From JAIXWP01 sp964428835 (GTDB taxonomy: Bacteria > Bacteroidota > Bacteroidia > Flavobacteriales_D > Sanyastnellaceae), in the NCBI GenBank assembly GCA_964428835.1, contig CAYRZQ010000005.1:1-64000 (forward strand): a DNA stretch of 64,000 nucleotides, in the 5' to 3' direction. The position numbers and the translations under genes were made by a program. The notes beneath the pieces are model-generated. The model was not told where the DNA came from and ran no database searches. It saw only the letters and a list, made by a program, of their open reading frames with translations. Positions 33,072 through 45,100 of the stretch are shown here, one piece after another; within the stretch, counting starts at the first letter, position 1; each line of letters begins with the position of its first letter.

Positions 33072-35220
33072 ATTCTGTTCTTCTGTTGAATTGGTGTTCT
33101 TCATCTGAACATTTTACATCGTTTCCGCATTGGTTGAGGAGTTTGGTCTCACCATATCCTTTTGCTACAAGACGGCTACCGTCAATTCCTTGAGAAATGA
33201 TATACTTCACAGCACTGTTGGCGCGTGCGTCGGAGAGTTTGAGGTTGTATGCATCACCACCTCGAGCATCCGTGTGCGAACTCAACTCGATTTTCATTGT
33301 TGGGTTATCTTGAAGAATACGCACTAGTTTATTCAATTCAAGGGCAGCATCTTTACGAATGTCAGACTTTCCATAGTCGTAGTAGATGTTATCAAGTCGA
33401 ACAACGGTTCCCTTTTCGAGTTTGAAAAGACGGAAGTCATTGTTTACAGAACGGTTTGGATAGTCGCCCGTGTTGAAGTCCTTTGCAAGAAGTACGTACT
33501 CTTTTTTATATGCTTCAATAGTGTATTTTTTATTGTCATCGAGAGAGAAGCGATATGTTCCATCTAGGGCTGTTGTAAGGGAGTCTAAGACATTTCCTGC
33601 TTCATCTTTGAGGCGAAGTGTTGCTCCTGCTGCTGGTGATCCATCAGCATCGTAGAGAACTTTACCCATAGCGAGGAAGTCAATCTTTTTAAGTTTGATT
33701 TCTGGCGCGAAGTAGGAGGTGATACGTGGATTGGTTTGGAGTTCTGCAGTTCCTTTTTCGTAGTCTTTTTTCTCACCCTCGAGTTGGATTACCTTATTGT
33801 AAGGGGCCATCAAGGTATAGTCGCCTTCGTTATCTGTCATGACCTGAACGACACTACCATCGGTATTTGTAATGGTTACGAGGGCATTCTTTATTGGTTT
33901 TAAGGTTACGATATCGACAACTCGGCCACTGATTTTAACAGAGTCTGGCGGTGTCATTCTCAATTCATAAATATCATCGTCACCTTTACCTCCTGGGCGA
34001 TTGGAGCAGAAGAAACCGCGATTTTCATCAGGGAAAAGAATGAGGCCAAAGTCGTCGCTTTTGGTGTTAGCGGGGTAGCCCATATTTTGTACAAGTGAGT
34101 CACCGTTGAGTTTAACAAAGTAAATATCGAGACCGCCGAGACCGAGGCGACCGTTGCTGCTAAAGTAGAGCGTGCTATCGTTGCTGAGGTATGGGAAAAC
34201 CTCGTCACCGGCGCTATTGATTTTACCGAGGTTTTTTGGATCAGACCATGCTCCGTCCTTTTTTTCGCAGTAGTATAAATCCATTCCTCCACGTCCACCG
34301 GGCATGTTGCTGGAGAAGTAAATTTTCGTGCCATCGGTAGAAAGTGTTGGATGCTGAAGCGAGTATTCTCGGTTGTTGAAAGGGAAAGGGGTGAGTTCGT
34401 CAAGGTCGCCAGAGATAGCGCTACCGCTATAGATGCCGAGGTAAAGTCTACCTGATTTTGCTTTTTGTAAATTACCCTTTAAGTAATTATTTCTAGTGAA
34501 ATAGAGCATTTTATCGCTTGGCGAGAAAGCGACAGTACCTTCGTGATATCGGGAATTGATATCAGCTCCCATTACGCTCACGTTGCTCAAAGAGCTATCG
34601 GCGCCGATTTTTGCGATGTAATTGTTTAGATACGGTTGTTCGTTCCAAACATAGCTTCTGGAAGACCCTGGACCTTCTCCGCGCGCCGAGGCAAAGATGA
34701 GTTTACCATTGGAGTAGAATGCGGGGGCGAAATCACTTTTTTCAGAATTTACTCCAGAGTTTTTTACTTCAAAAAGTGAAGAGTCCTTCATCAAACGATT
34801 GTCAAAGTTTGGGGTAGCGGCGTATTCGACGGCAAGGTCATCAGCAGGATCAATCTCGAGAATTTTTTTATAGGTATCAAGCGCTTCTATATATTTTCCT
34901 CGTATTGTTTGAACGCGCGCGAGACTGTGCAGATCAGCTTTTTTAACTTTAGGAAGCGTACACAATGTGGTGAGGAGTTTTTCAGCCTCATCATAGTTAT
35001 ACAGTTTCATTTCGCAGTCGGCTGCCAATCTGAGTGTAGTAGTATCTTGTGCATACTTCGGATTGCTCAAGATATCATGATAGATAGCGGATGCGTTTTT
35101 AAAATCGAATTGATCGTAGTAAGACTGCGCAACCTGAAGCTTGATGTTTTGAGCATAGGCTTCATTTAAACTGCCAGTCAGTATGATCGTTGTAATGATG
35201 AGTCGAACTATATTTTTCAT
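33052..35220 (-). CDS. OmpA-family protein with TPR, PD40 and carboxypeptidase-regulatory domains (PorE/SprE-like partner)
   Basis: This 722-residue envelope protein has a signal peptide (to about AYAQ at 25), TPR helices (about 25-125), and a beta-propeller of WD40-like PD40 repeats (about 150-430: KLIFASARGEG, KMLYFTRNNY, KIYFSSNMPGGRGGMDLYY, LYFSSNGRLGLGGLDIYFV). Two carboxypeptidase-regulatory-like domains follow (about 432-610). The C-terminal OmpA domain (about 615-722) has IYYDYGKSDIRKDAALELN and SHTDARGGDAYNLKLSDARA, which binds peptidoglycan. This domain set is characteristic of the protein that accompanies PorP/SprF in T9SS modules. It is the last gene of the adhesin operon. Confidence 0.93.
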   Translation of the reverse strand: MKNIVRLIITTIILTGSLNEAYAQNIKLQVAQSYYDQFDFKNASAIYHDILSNPKYAQDTTTLRLAADCEMKLYNYDEAEKLLTTLCTLPKVKKADLHSLARVQTIRGKYIEALDTYKKILEIDPADDLAVEYAATPNFDNRLMKDSSLFEVKNSGVNSEKSDFAPAFYSNGKLIFASARGEGPGSSRSYVWNEQPYLNNYIAKIGADSSLSNVSVMGADINSRYHEGTVAFSPSDKMLYFTRNNYLKGNLQKAKSGRLYLGIYSGSAISGDLDELTPFPFNNREYSLQHPTLSTDGTKIYFSSNMPGGRGGMDLYYCEKKDGAWSDPKNLGKINSAGDEVFPYLSNDSTLYFSSNGRLGLGGLDIYFVKLNGDSLVQNMGYPANTKSDDFGLILFPDENRGFFCSNRPGGKGDDDIYELRMTPPDSVKISGRVVDIVTLKPIKNALVTITNTDGSVVQVMTDNEGDYTLMAPYNKVIQLEGEKKDYEKGTAELQTNPRITSYFAPEIKLKKIDFLAMGKVLYDADGSPAAGATLRLKDEAGNVLDSLTTALDGTYRFSLDDNKKYTIEAYKKEYVLLAKDFNTGDYPNRSVNNDFRLFKLEKGTVVRLDNIYYDYGKSDIRKDAALELNKLVRILQDNPTMKIELSSHTDARGGDAYNLKLSDARANSAVKYIISQGIDGSRLVAKGYGETKLLNQCGNDVKCSDEEHQFNRRTEFKILEI

Positions 35221-35237
35221 GTCTTCTTTTGGGTGGG

Positions 35238-36170
35238 TTAGAAGAATCGTGGTGATACATCACCTTTATTTCCTTTTCCAAAGTCATAACCAATCATGAG
35301 CTCATGACTTCCAGTTGTATATCTTCCGATATCACTGGTGATGTAGTCATACGCATAACCGAATTTGAGTTTGTTGTTTATTTCATATTGAATTAATGCG
35401 CCTACGGCGTCTTGCCAACGGTACATTGCACCAATCCAGAAGCGATCATAGAACATAAAGTTTGCGGTAAGGTCCATTCCTGGAGGAGCGCCATTTACGG
35501 CCTTTAGAAGAATTGTAGGCTTAAACTTGACATAGTAGTTTATATCCCATACATAGCCTGCTATAAGGAAGCCGTGAATTCTTTCTTGGTTGTCGGTGAA
35601 GTTTGGAAGCTCGCCTTCAAGAAGTTTGTTTTGCAATAGTCGTGGAGTACTCAATCCTACATACCATCTTTTGCTATACCACATTGCGCCAAAGCCAAAG
35701 TTCGGCAATGGTTTAGTAGAGATATTTGCAGCGAAGGCTTGATCATCTTCGAGAAATGGATTAAGATCTAGGAGGTTTGCGCTGAAGAGATTGACGCCTG
35801 TTTTCAGTCCGAAGGCCAGCTTAGATTCTTTGAAGAATATGCGATAGCTTATATCGGCGAACACAGATGTTTGTCTTACAGGCCCGTGTTGATCATTTAT
35901 CACGGTGCCACCAATGCTGATGTTTTCGTTGCGCAAAGGAGAGTGAACGGTCACCGTTTGTGTGATTGGAGCTCCTTCGAAGTTGACCCATTGAGATCGA
36001 TGGATACCGACCATGCTCAATCTGTCGGCACTTCCAGCGTATGCGGGATTGATGCTGAGTATATTGAACATATATTGCGAGAACATGGGGTCTTGCTGAG
36101 CGCGACCTGAAAGCGTGTGAATACACGCTGCGGCTACGAGAAGTATGGAATAAAAATTTCTGTTCAGCAT
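35238..36170 (-). CDS. PorP/SprF family type IX secretion membrane protein
   Basis: This 310-residue outer-membrane barrel has a signal peptide (about 1-25) followed by the family signature QDPMFSQYMFNILSINPAYA. It also has repeated barrel strands (WVNFEGAPITQTVTVHSPL, SIGGTVINDQHGPVR, FGLKTGVNLFSANLLDLNP). In Flavobacterium, SprF-type proteins are specifically required for export of giant SprB-like adhesins with type B sorting domains. Here the gene begins 4 bp after the stop of exactly such an adhesin, so it is almost certainly its dedicated export partner or surface anchor. The OmpA-family gene follows 17 bp later. Confidence 0.95.
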   Translation of the reverse strand: MLNRNFYSILLVAAACIHTLSGRAQQDPMFSQYMFNILSINPAYAGSADRLSMVGIHRSQWVNFEGAPITQTVTVHSPLRNENISIGGTVINDQHGPVRQTSVFADISYRIFFKESKLAFGLKTGVNLFSANLLDLNPFLEDDQAFAANISTKPLPNFGFGAMWYSKRWYVGLSTPRLLQNKLLEGELPNFTDNQERIHGFLIAGYVWDINYYVKFKPTILLKAVNGAPPGMDLTANFMFYDRFWIGAMYRWQDAVGALIQYEINNKLKFGYAYDYITSDIGRYTTGSHELMIGYDFGKGNKGDVSPRFF

Positions 36171-36174
36171 GTGA

Positions 36175-39100
36175 TTATCGTTTTAAGTAAACAAATCCAC
36201 GGAATGCATCTTCTCCATTGCCGAGGTCGAGTATGTAGTAATAAGTAGATACAGGTAGATTTTCACCAAGCGTGGCTGGATGCGAAGAGCGGCCATCCCA
36301 ATCGCTCAGGTACGGAGCGGCTTCAAATACTTGAGCTCCCCATCGATTGAAAATTTTCAACGAGTGATTTGGGTAGCTTTCTAAGTTTGGAATAACGAAT
36401 GTATCGTTCACTCCGTCACCATTTGGAGAGAATGCATCAGGGATTTCAACTGTCAAACAGTCTTCGAGAATGTAGACCACAGTGTCTGTTGTGATTCCAC
36501 AAACACCATTATCAACCACCCAAACGATGGAGCTCGGAACATCTACTAGTTGCTCGATGATTTCACCAAGTGAAAGTACTTCTGCGTTAGCATCTGTGCT
36601 GTCACTGATTACAATAGGACCTTCGGCGATAGACCACCATCCATTGGCAGGCAGTGGAGGGTCAGTAGCGTTGAGGTTGAATGATTGGAATCTATTTTCA
36701 CAGATTGCATTGCTTTCTCCTGCATAAGCTGGAGGTAAAGTTGGATCATAAACTGTGATGGTGATATCATCAGAGGAAATTCCACAAGCGCCGTTATCCA
36801 CAGTCCATGTGAATGTATTGATTCCATTTTGGAAACCATACACAACACTTTCATGGAATGTATCGTCGGTGAATGTGTAGATGTTGTCATTGAAAGTCCA
36901 CACACCTTCAGCAAGACCCACTGCGATGCTGGCTTGCATGATGAGTGAGTCTGGTGCTCCACAGAAGAAGAGGTCGTCTCCAGCATTTGCCGCTGCAATC
37001 GTAATGTCATTGACATAAACGGAAACGGTATCGCAAGTCGAAGCGTTTGGACATGCTCCATTATCAATACACCATACGAATAAGTGTTCGTTGAGAGGAA
37101 TGTCAGTTATCGAAGTATTTGGATCACTTGGATCTACTATTGTTCCCGTTGGATCGAAACTAATGGCGGTCCAAGTACCGAAGGCAGGGAATAGCGGTTC
37201 ATTACCATTCATCACTGCATCGGTGAGGTCGATACAGAATTCTTGGTCTGGGCCTGCATCAGCGTTTGGTGAAAGAGGATTGTTGATTTGAACAATCACA
37301 GTATCTGATGTAGGCGCTCCACAAGCTCCATTATCGATAGTCCAAACGAGCGTGTAGATACCGATCTGTAAGTCAGAGATTGTTGCATTCGGATCGTTGA
37401 GATCTGAGAATGTACCTCCGCTAATCGCACCATTCGGTCCGATTGCGTTTTCAATCGACCAGAAGCCAACACCTGGGAATACAGCTGCATTGGCATTTAG
37501 AATTGTGCTGCTTTCAGGTGAGCACAAGAAGATATCTTCTCCTGCGTCTGCTGCTGGTGCAGTATTATCATAGACAAATACTTGCACATCATCATTCGAG
37601 TCGTTATTACATGGACCATTGTAGATTTCCCAATTTAGTGTATGCACGCCAACCACCAGGTTGCATAGATCGCTGTTTGGATCTGTTGGGTCTACGAAGC
37701 TTGGAGGAGCAGTAGCACCATTTCCATTAACAGAAGACACTACAGTCCAAGTACCTGTTTGCGGATCTTCTGGTTCCTCTGCATTCATTGCGATACAGTT
37801 GATCGGAGTGCAGGTGAATAAGTCTTGTCCAGCGAATGCTGTCGGAGCATCTGGAGAGAATACGCGAATCTCCATGGTATCGGTGGTGATTGCATCGATA
37901 CAAGGACCATTGTCTATGGTCCATACAAACACATTCGTTCCATTTCCTAAATTAGAAATAGCAGTGTTAGGATTATTCGGTTCCTCAATAGTTGCAGTAC
38001 CTGACACAAGCGACCAAGTTCCGATTGCAGGAACGATTACATCGTTTCCAGCCATAACGGTGCTGGTGTTAGGGAAGCAAAGCTCCTGATCAGGACCTGC
38101 GTCTGCAGGTGGTTGATTTTGATCGTAAACATAAATGGCTACGTCATCAACTGGATTTGATCCGCATGAACTAATGTAGAATGACCAAGTGAAAATATTG
38201 ATACCTACAGCAAGATCCGTTACTGTTGTGAATGGGTTGTTGATGTCAGTAATGGTTGCGCTACCTTGGGTGAGGTTCCATGTTCCAAAGCTTGGAGTAT
38301 CGGCTGGATTACCAAACATGGTGACTTCACTTTGTGGAGTACAAATGAATTGATCGGGGCCAGCAAGCGGAGCTGTTGCTTCTGGGTCAAATACCCTTAC
38401 TACTATCGTATCTGAAGTAATTCCATTTGGACAAACCCCGTTGTTTACGGTCCATACCAAAGTTGTGGTTCCGATTTCAAGGCCAGTAATTAGTGAAGTT
38501 GGACTGTTCAAGTCATCAATAACCCCTGGTCCATCAATGATGCTCCATGTACCGATAGCAGGGAATTCAGCGGATGATGCTGCCATGTTGACGATGGTAT
38601 CAGGGTAACACAATTCGATATCAGGACCAGCATTAGCATCGGGTGTATTTTCATTGTAGATGAAAATAGACATTACATCGATCGTAAGTCCGCAAGGACC
38701 ATTGTCAATTTGCCACATGAAGATATTTTCACCCACGGTGAGTCCATTGATACAAGTATTTGGATCGTTTGGATTTTCTACTTCACCAGTACCAGTAATG
38801 AGCACCCATGTACCTACCGCTGGTTCAGAAGGCGCGCTGGCACTCATGCAGTGTGTGCTTACTGGAGTACAATAAGAGGCGTCTTCACCAGCGTTTGCTA
38901 TTACTTCACCTGGGTTAAATACAGCGATCGTAATTGTATCTGATGATGAGCCGCATGCGCCATTATCCACAGACCATACGAAGGTGTTGAATCCGATAGG
39001 CATGTCTGTGATTTCAGTAGTAGAAGATGTTGGGTTTACAATTGTTCCACCACCATCGATATTGGTCCAAAGACCTGTAGCTGCAGCAGTAAGAGCACTA

Positions 39101-42100
39101 CCGTTTACTGTGGTGCTGTTTATTGGTAAACAGAGCTCTTGGTCTGGGCCAGCATCAGCCAAAGGATTTTGATCGTTGTAAACTCGAACCTCAACGATGT
39201 CGCTTGTAAGTGAGTTATCACAAGGACCGTTTTGAATGGTCCATTGTAAAATATTTACACCTTCTGCAATGTTTGTGAGGACGGTATTTGGATCAAAAAT
39301 ATTATCGATGTCTGCACTTCCTTGGATGATTGACCACTGACCTACAGCAGGGAATGTTACTTCATTAGCCGACATCTGGGTTGAAGTGAGCGGTGTACAG
39401 AGTTCTTGATCCTCTCCTGCATTTGCTGGGAGTTGATCATCTGGGAAAATGTATATGCAAACTTGATCTTCAGTCACAGGTTCGCATGGTCCATTGTAAA
39501 CGGTCCAAAGGAAACAGTTCTCACCAACTGTCAAATCTGTGATTGCAGTATTTGGATCATTGATGTCTGCGATGGTTCCAGTTCCTGCTACAAGAGTCCA
39601 TGTTCCAACCCCAGGAGTTGCAGGTGCTAATGCAGCCAAGTTGGTTGAACTAACAGGCTCGCAGAATTCTTGATCAGGTCCTGCAGAAGCTTCAGGAGCG
39701 TTAGGATCAAAAACGAATATTGTAACTTGATCGCTTGTGATTGAAGGATCGCAAGGTCCGTTGTCAATAGTCCATTGGAAGACGTTTACTCCTTGAGGAA
39801 GATTCGTGATTGAAGTTGTCGGGCTTGATGGATCAGTGATAGTGCCACCACCAGAGATAAGTGTCCATTGGCCAGAAGCTGGGAAGATAGGCGCATTAGC
39901 AGCCATATCAACACTATTCAAGGGCAAGCATATTTCTTGATCTAGACCAGCGTCAGCATCAGGCTGGTTTTCGTCATAGATGAAAATGGAAATGTAATCG
40001 ATGGTTGGCACTTCGCATGGTCCATTGTATATAGTCCACGAGAAACGATTTTCACCTACCACAAGTCCACTAATATTGGCATTAGGATTATTCAGATCAT
40101 CAATTGTACCTGTCCCTGTCAATCCAGGTCCAACTTCTATTGCCCATGTTCCGAGACCTGGGATTTCAGGTGTGTTGGCCTGCATTGTGTATGTACTTAT
40201 AGGTGTGCAGAAGGCTGCATCAGGACCAGCAGCTGCTTCTGGTGCATCGTTATTGTAAATAAACACAGACACTTCGTCAAACGTGGTTCCGCAGCTTCCA
40301 TTATCAACTGTCCATCTAAAGATATTTTCACCTTGCGGCATATTCGTTACCGAGGTGGTAGATGAAGAAATATTGTTGATCAATCCACCACCTTGTACAA
40401 TTGTCCATTGTCCAATAGAAGATCCTATCACAGCGGAGCCTACAAGTGTTGTAGATGTAGTTGGTAAACAGAACTCTTGATCATCTCCGGCGCTGGCAGC
40501 AGCCTGATTGCTATCAAATACGTTGATGGTGACGCAATCGGTAGTGAAAGGCGGATCGCAAGGGCCATTCAGAATATTCCAACAAAATACATTCGCTCCT
40601 ACACCTAAATTGGTAACTTCAGTGGTTGGGCTATTTGGATTGACGATGGTACCAGAACCACTTAGCAATGTCCAAGTACCTGTTGCTGGGAATATAGCAT
40701 TGTTTGCAGATATCGTGGTAGTAGTCTGAGGAGTACAAATATCTTGATCTGCACCTGCGTTTGCTTCTGGCTGCGATTCTTCATACAAGAAGATAGAAAC
40801 GAGGTCAGATGTATTTGTAACAGGACAAGGTCCATTATAGACAGACCATGAAAGAATTGTTTCTCCGACTACGAATCCTGACACGGTAGCGTTAGGATTA
40901 TTGATATCGGAGATGGTCACACCAGAACCACCAGCAATGACAGTCCATACACCAACACCAGGCACAGCAGGCACTGTGGCGTTCATGATTACGCTGGTTG
41001 TAGGTTCACAAACATGAATGTCAGCGCCGGCATTCGCTGCAGGAGCATTGTTGTCAAAGACTCTGATTTCAACCTGATCAGTTGTTATTCCCGATGCGCA
41101 TGGGCCGTTATCAACTGTCCATCTAATGATATTGATTCCTACTGCAAGATTTGATACAGTCGTATTCGGGTCGTTCACATTTGCAAAAGTTCCAGAACCC
41201 TGAATGAACGACCATGTGCCAGTGGCAGGGAAAATGTAAGAACTACCCTGCATTACAACAGATGTATTGGGCAAGCAAATTTCTTGATCTGGCCCCGCAT
41301 TCGCGATAGGATTGACGTTGCTAAATACAAAGATTGAAACGAAGTCGGTTGTTGTTCCATTAGGACAAGGACCGTTTTGAACTGTCCAACTAAATATGTT
41401 TTCACCGACTGGTAGGTTGGTTATAGCTGTTGTTGGGCTGCTTGGGTCTGCGATAATTCCACCGCCAGAAACGAGGCTCCACGATCCCGAAGCAGGGAAA
41501 GTAAGAGCGTTTCCAGACATGGTAGTATTTACAGGAGTTACTCCCGTGAAGCATAATTCTTGGTCGGGACCAGCATTCGCGTTTGCTTGATTTTGATCAT
41601 AGATGAATATACTAATATCATCTTGTGTCACAGGGCTCAAGCAGTTTCCGTTGAATACGGTCCATCGGAGAATAGTTTCGCCAACCGTTAGACCAGTTAC
41701 GCTGGTAGTGGGGTTGGTTGGGTCAAAAATATTTGCGGTTCCTTGAACAACTGACCACACGCCGTTAGCTGGGAAAATAATGCTGCTTCCTTGTACCGTC
41801 GTGCTTGCGGTAGGGGTACAGAACTCTTGATCTGCACCAGCATTTGCGACAGGATTGTTTTGATCAAATACCCATATACTTACCGTATCAGTTGTAAGCG
41901 GAGCAGCAAGACATGGACCGTTGTACACTGTCCACACAAAGATGTTTTGTCCAACTGAAAGGTTAGTGACAACGGTGTTTGGATCGTTCACATCTGCGAA
42001 TGACCCACTTCCTTGAACGATAGACCAAGTTCCGAAACCAGGGCTAAGCACTGCAGCCGCGGCCATTGAGACAGAATTTTGTGGAGTACAGATAGTCTGA

Positions 42101-45100
42101 TCCGGTCCTGCGTTGGATGCGCCTTGTGCACTGTTGTACACGATGATGCTTACATCATCAGAAGGCGAACCACAAGTTGAATAATTTACTGTCCATCTGA
42201 AAATATTAATGCCAATAGACAAGCCACTAACAGTTGCGTTCGGGTTATTGACATTAGAGAATGTTCCGGTACCCTGAACAACAGACCACGTTCCTACTCC
42301 GGGGAACACCGCCGCATCAGCTGCGAGCACTGTTGTAGATGTTGGTGAGCAAAGCTCCTGATCTATACCAGCATTTGGTTGTGCGGCTCCTCCATTGAAT
42401 ATAGTAATAGTGACTTCGTCGAAAGTGACTCCATTTGCACAAGGTCCATTTTGAACAGTCCATCTAAACACATTTGGTCCGATGGACAAGCCAGTGACAC
42501 CTGACGATGGGTTGGTCGGGTCAATGATTGTTCCTGTTCCACTAACGAGTGTCCAGATTCCGGTAGCTGGGAAAATAGGAGCGCTACCACTAAGTGTAGT
42601 AGAGGTTATTGGAGTACATAAATCTTGATCAGGTCCAGCGTTAGCAGAAGGGCTAGATGCTGAGAAGACAGTAATTACCACATCATCAAAAGTCGTCTGC
42701 GATCCGCAAAGACCATTATTGATTGTCCAGCGGAATACGTGTACACCAACTGGAAGGTTAGCAATAGTAGTTGCAGAGTTGCTGATGCTTATTATAGTTC
42801 CACTTCCAGATACTAGAGACCATTGTCCTGTGCCTGGGAATATGGCGCTGTTTGCAGCCATCACAACAGACGAGGCAGGTGTACAGATGCTTTGATCTGG
42901 ACCAGCGTTGGCGACTGGAGCGTTAGAATTGAATACGAAAATGCTTACTTCATCAAAAGTGACGCTGTTAGTACAAGGACCATTGCTGATAGTCCATCTA
43001 AATATATTTTCTCCAATTGAAAGACCAGTTACAGTTGACGTCGGTGATGTAGGGTTTGTTATAGTTCCCGTTCCGCTGATGAGTGTCCATTGACCTGAAG
43101 CTGGGAACAGAGCATTATTACCTTGGAGCTGAGTTGTAAATGTTGGCGAACATAAGCTTTGATCGGGTCCTGCATTTGCCGTTGGTTGATTTCTATCAAA
43201 AATCAAAATTGTTATTTCGTCAAATGTCTGGTTCGGAACGCAAGGTCCATTAGTAATTGTCCAACGGAATACATTCGCTCCAACGCCTAGTCCAGTTACA
43301 AGAGTTGATGAATTTGTTGGGCTAACTATGGTTGGCGCGACAGGTCCTGAAACCCATGTCCACTGGCCCGTTGCAGGGAAGATGACATTGTTTGCAGTGA
43401 GTGTTGTAGAGCTCACAGGTTCACAGAAACTTTGATCGGCACCAGCATTTGCTGCGGGTTGGGCATTACTAAATACGAAAATAGAAACCTGATCAAAAGT
43501 GGTTGATGGATCACACGGACCATTGCTAATAGTCCATCTAAATATGTTTTCGCCTACTGCAAGTCCCGTGATTGCAGTGGTGGGGCTATTGGGCGAAACT
43601 ATATTTCCAGAACCTTGAATCAAGGTCCATTGTCCTGTAGCTGGAGATATTAGGGAATTTCCAGTAAGAGTCGTTGATGCAGTTGGCAGACATAAATTCT
43701 GATCCGCTCCTGCGTTGGCCGCAGTTTGATTTTCGGAAAATTCGGTAATGACAATTTGATCAACAGAAGGCGCGGCGCATGGTCCGTTGAAAATTGTATA
43801 ACTAAAAGTATTTGTACCGACTCCAAGGTTGCTTACAAGAGTTGTAGAGTTATTTGGCGTAGCAATCGTTCCTGATCCGCTCACCAAGGCCCATAGTCCA
43901 GTTGCGGGGAAGGTGAATGGCGTTCCGGTTAGCGTTAATGCTCCTTGCGAAGTACAAGCGCTAAAATCAGCTCCTGCATTTGCTGGTGCTTGGGCATTAT
44001 TGAACACCACTATAGTGACGTCATCAAATGTGGTAGATGGATTACATGGGCCATTATTGATAGTCCATCTCAGGATATTCGTACCAATAGACAAACCGCT
44101 TACAGTTGTAGTTGGATTAGTTGCATTGGCAAACACAGCAGTTCCCTGCACGATTGTCCAAGCACCTGTGCCTGGGAAAATAACGTTGTTACCAGCAAGG
44201 GTAGTTGAAGGATTTGTTGAACAAAGCTCTTGGTCAGGACCAGCGTTTGCTGCTGCTTGAGCGCCAGAGAATACAAAAATTGAGACTTCGTCGAAGGTCA
44301 CGCCATTGGCGCAAGGTCCATTGTTTACAGTCCAACGGAAAATGTTTAGTCCAACACCGAGGTTATTAATTGAAGTTGTTGGAGACGTCGGGTTCACAAT
44401 AGTACCAGAACCTTGAATAATGGACCATTGACCTGTTCCTGGAGCGATGACAGGCGAAGCGCTCATTACTGCATTTGCAGGAGCTACCCCTGTGAAGCAT
44501 AATTGTTGATCAGGGCCTGCATTTGCACTTTGTTGATTTTCATCGAACACAAAAATGGTCATATCATCGAAGTTCTGACCAGCAGGGCAAGGGCCATTGA
44601 GAATGGTCCATCTGAATACATTAGATCCGATTCCAAGTCCCGAAATGCTGGCGTTCGGCGATCCGGCATTTCCAATTGTTCCTGTGCCGCTTATAAGCGT
44701 CCATTGTCCAGTGGCAGGAGAAGATACCGAACTACCTTGCATCGTGTAGGTGCTGGTAGGAGTACAGAGCTGCGCGTCTGGGCCTGCATTGGGCGGACCT
44801 TGATTGTTATTGAAAATTACAATTGTTATTTCATCGAAAGTGATTGTTCCACAAGAACCATTATTGATGGTCCATCTAAATGTATTTGAGCCAAGACTGA
44901 GTCCTGTGATTTGTGTAGTCGGACTGTTTGGAGACACTATATTACCAGTGCCACTTACTAAGGTCCACAAACCAACTGCAGGGAAGGTAGCATTGTTGGC
45001 TGCCATCGTTGCAGAAGTAATAGGAAGACAGAATGATAAGTCGGGCCCAGCGTTGGCGACTGGTGCATTGTTGTCAAATACAGTTACACATACTTCATCA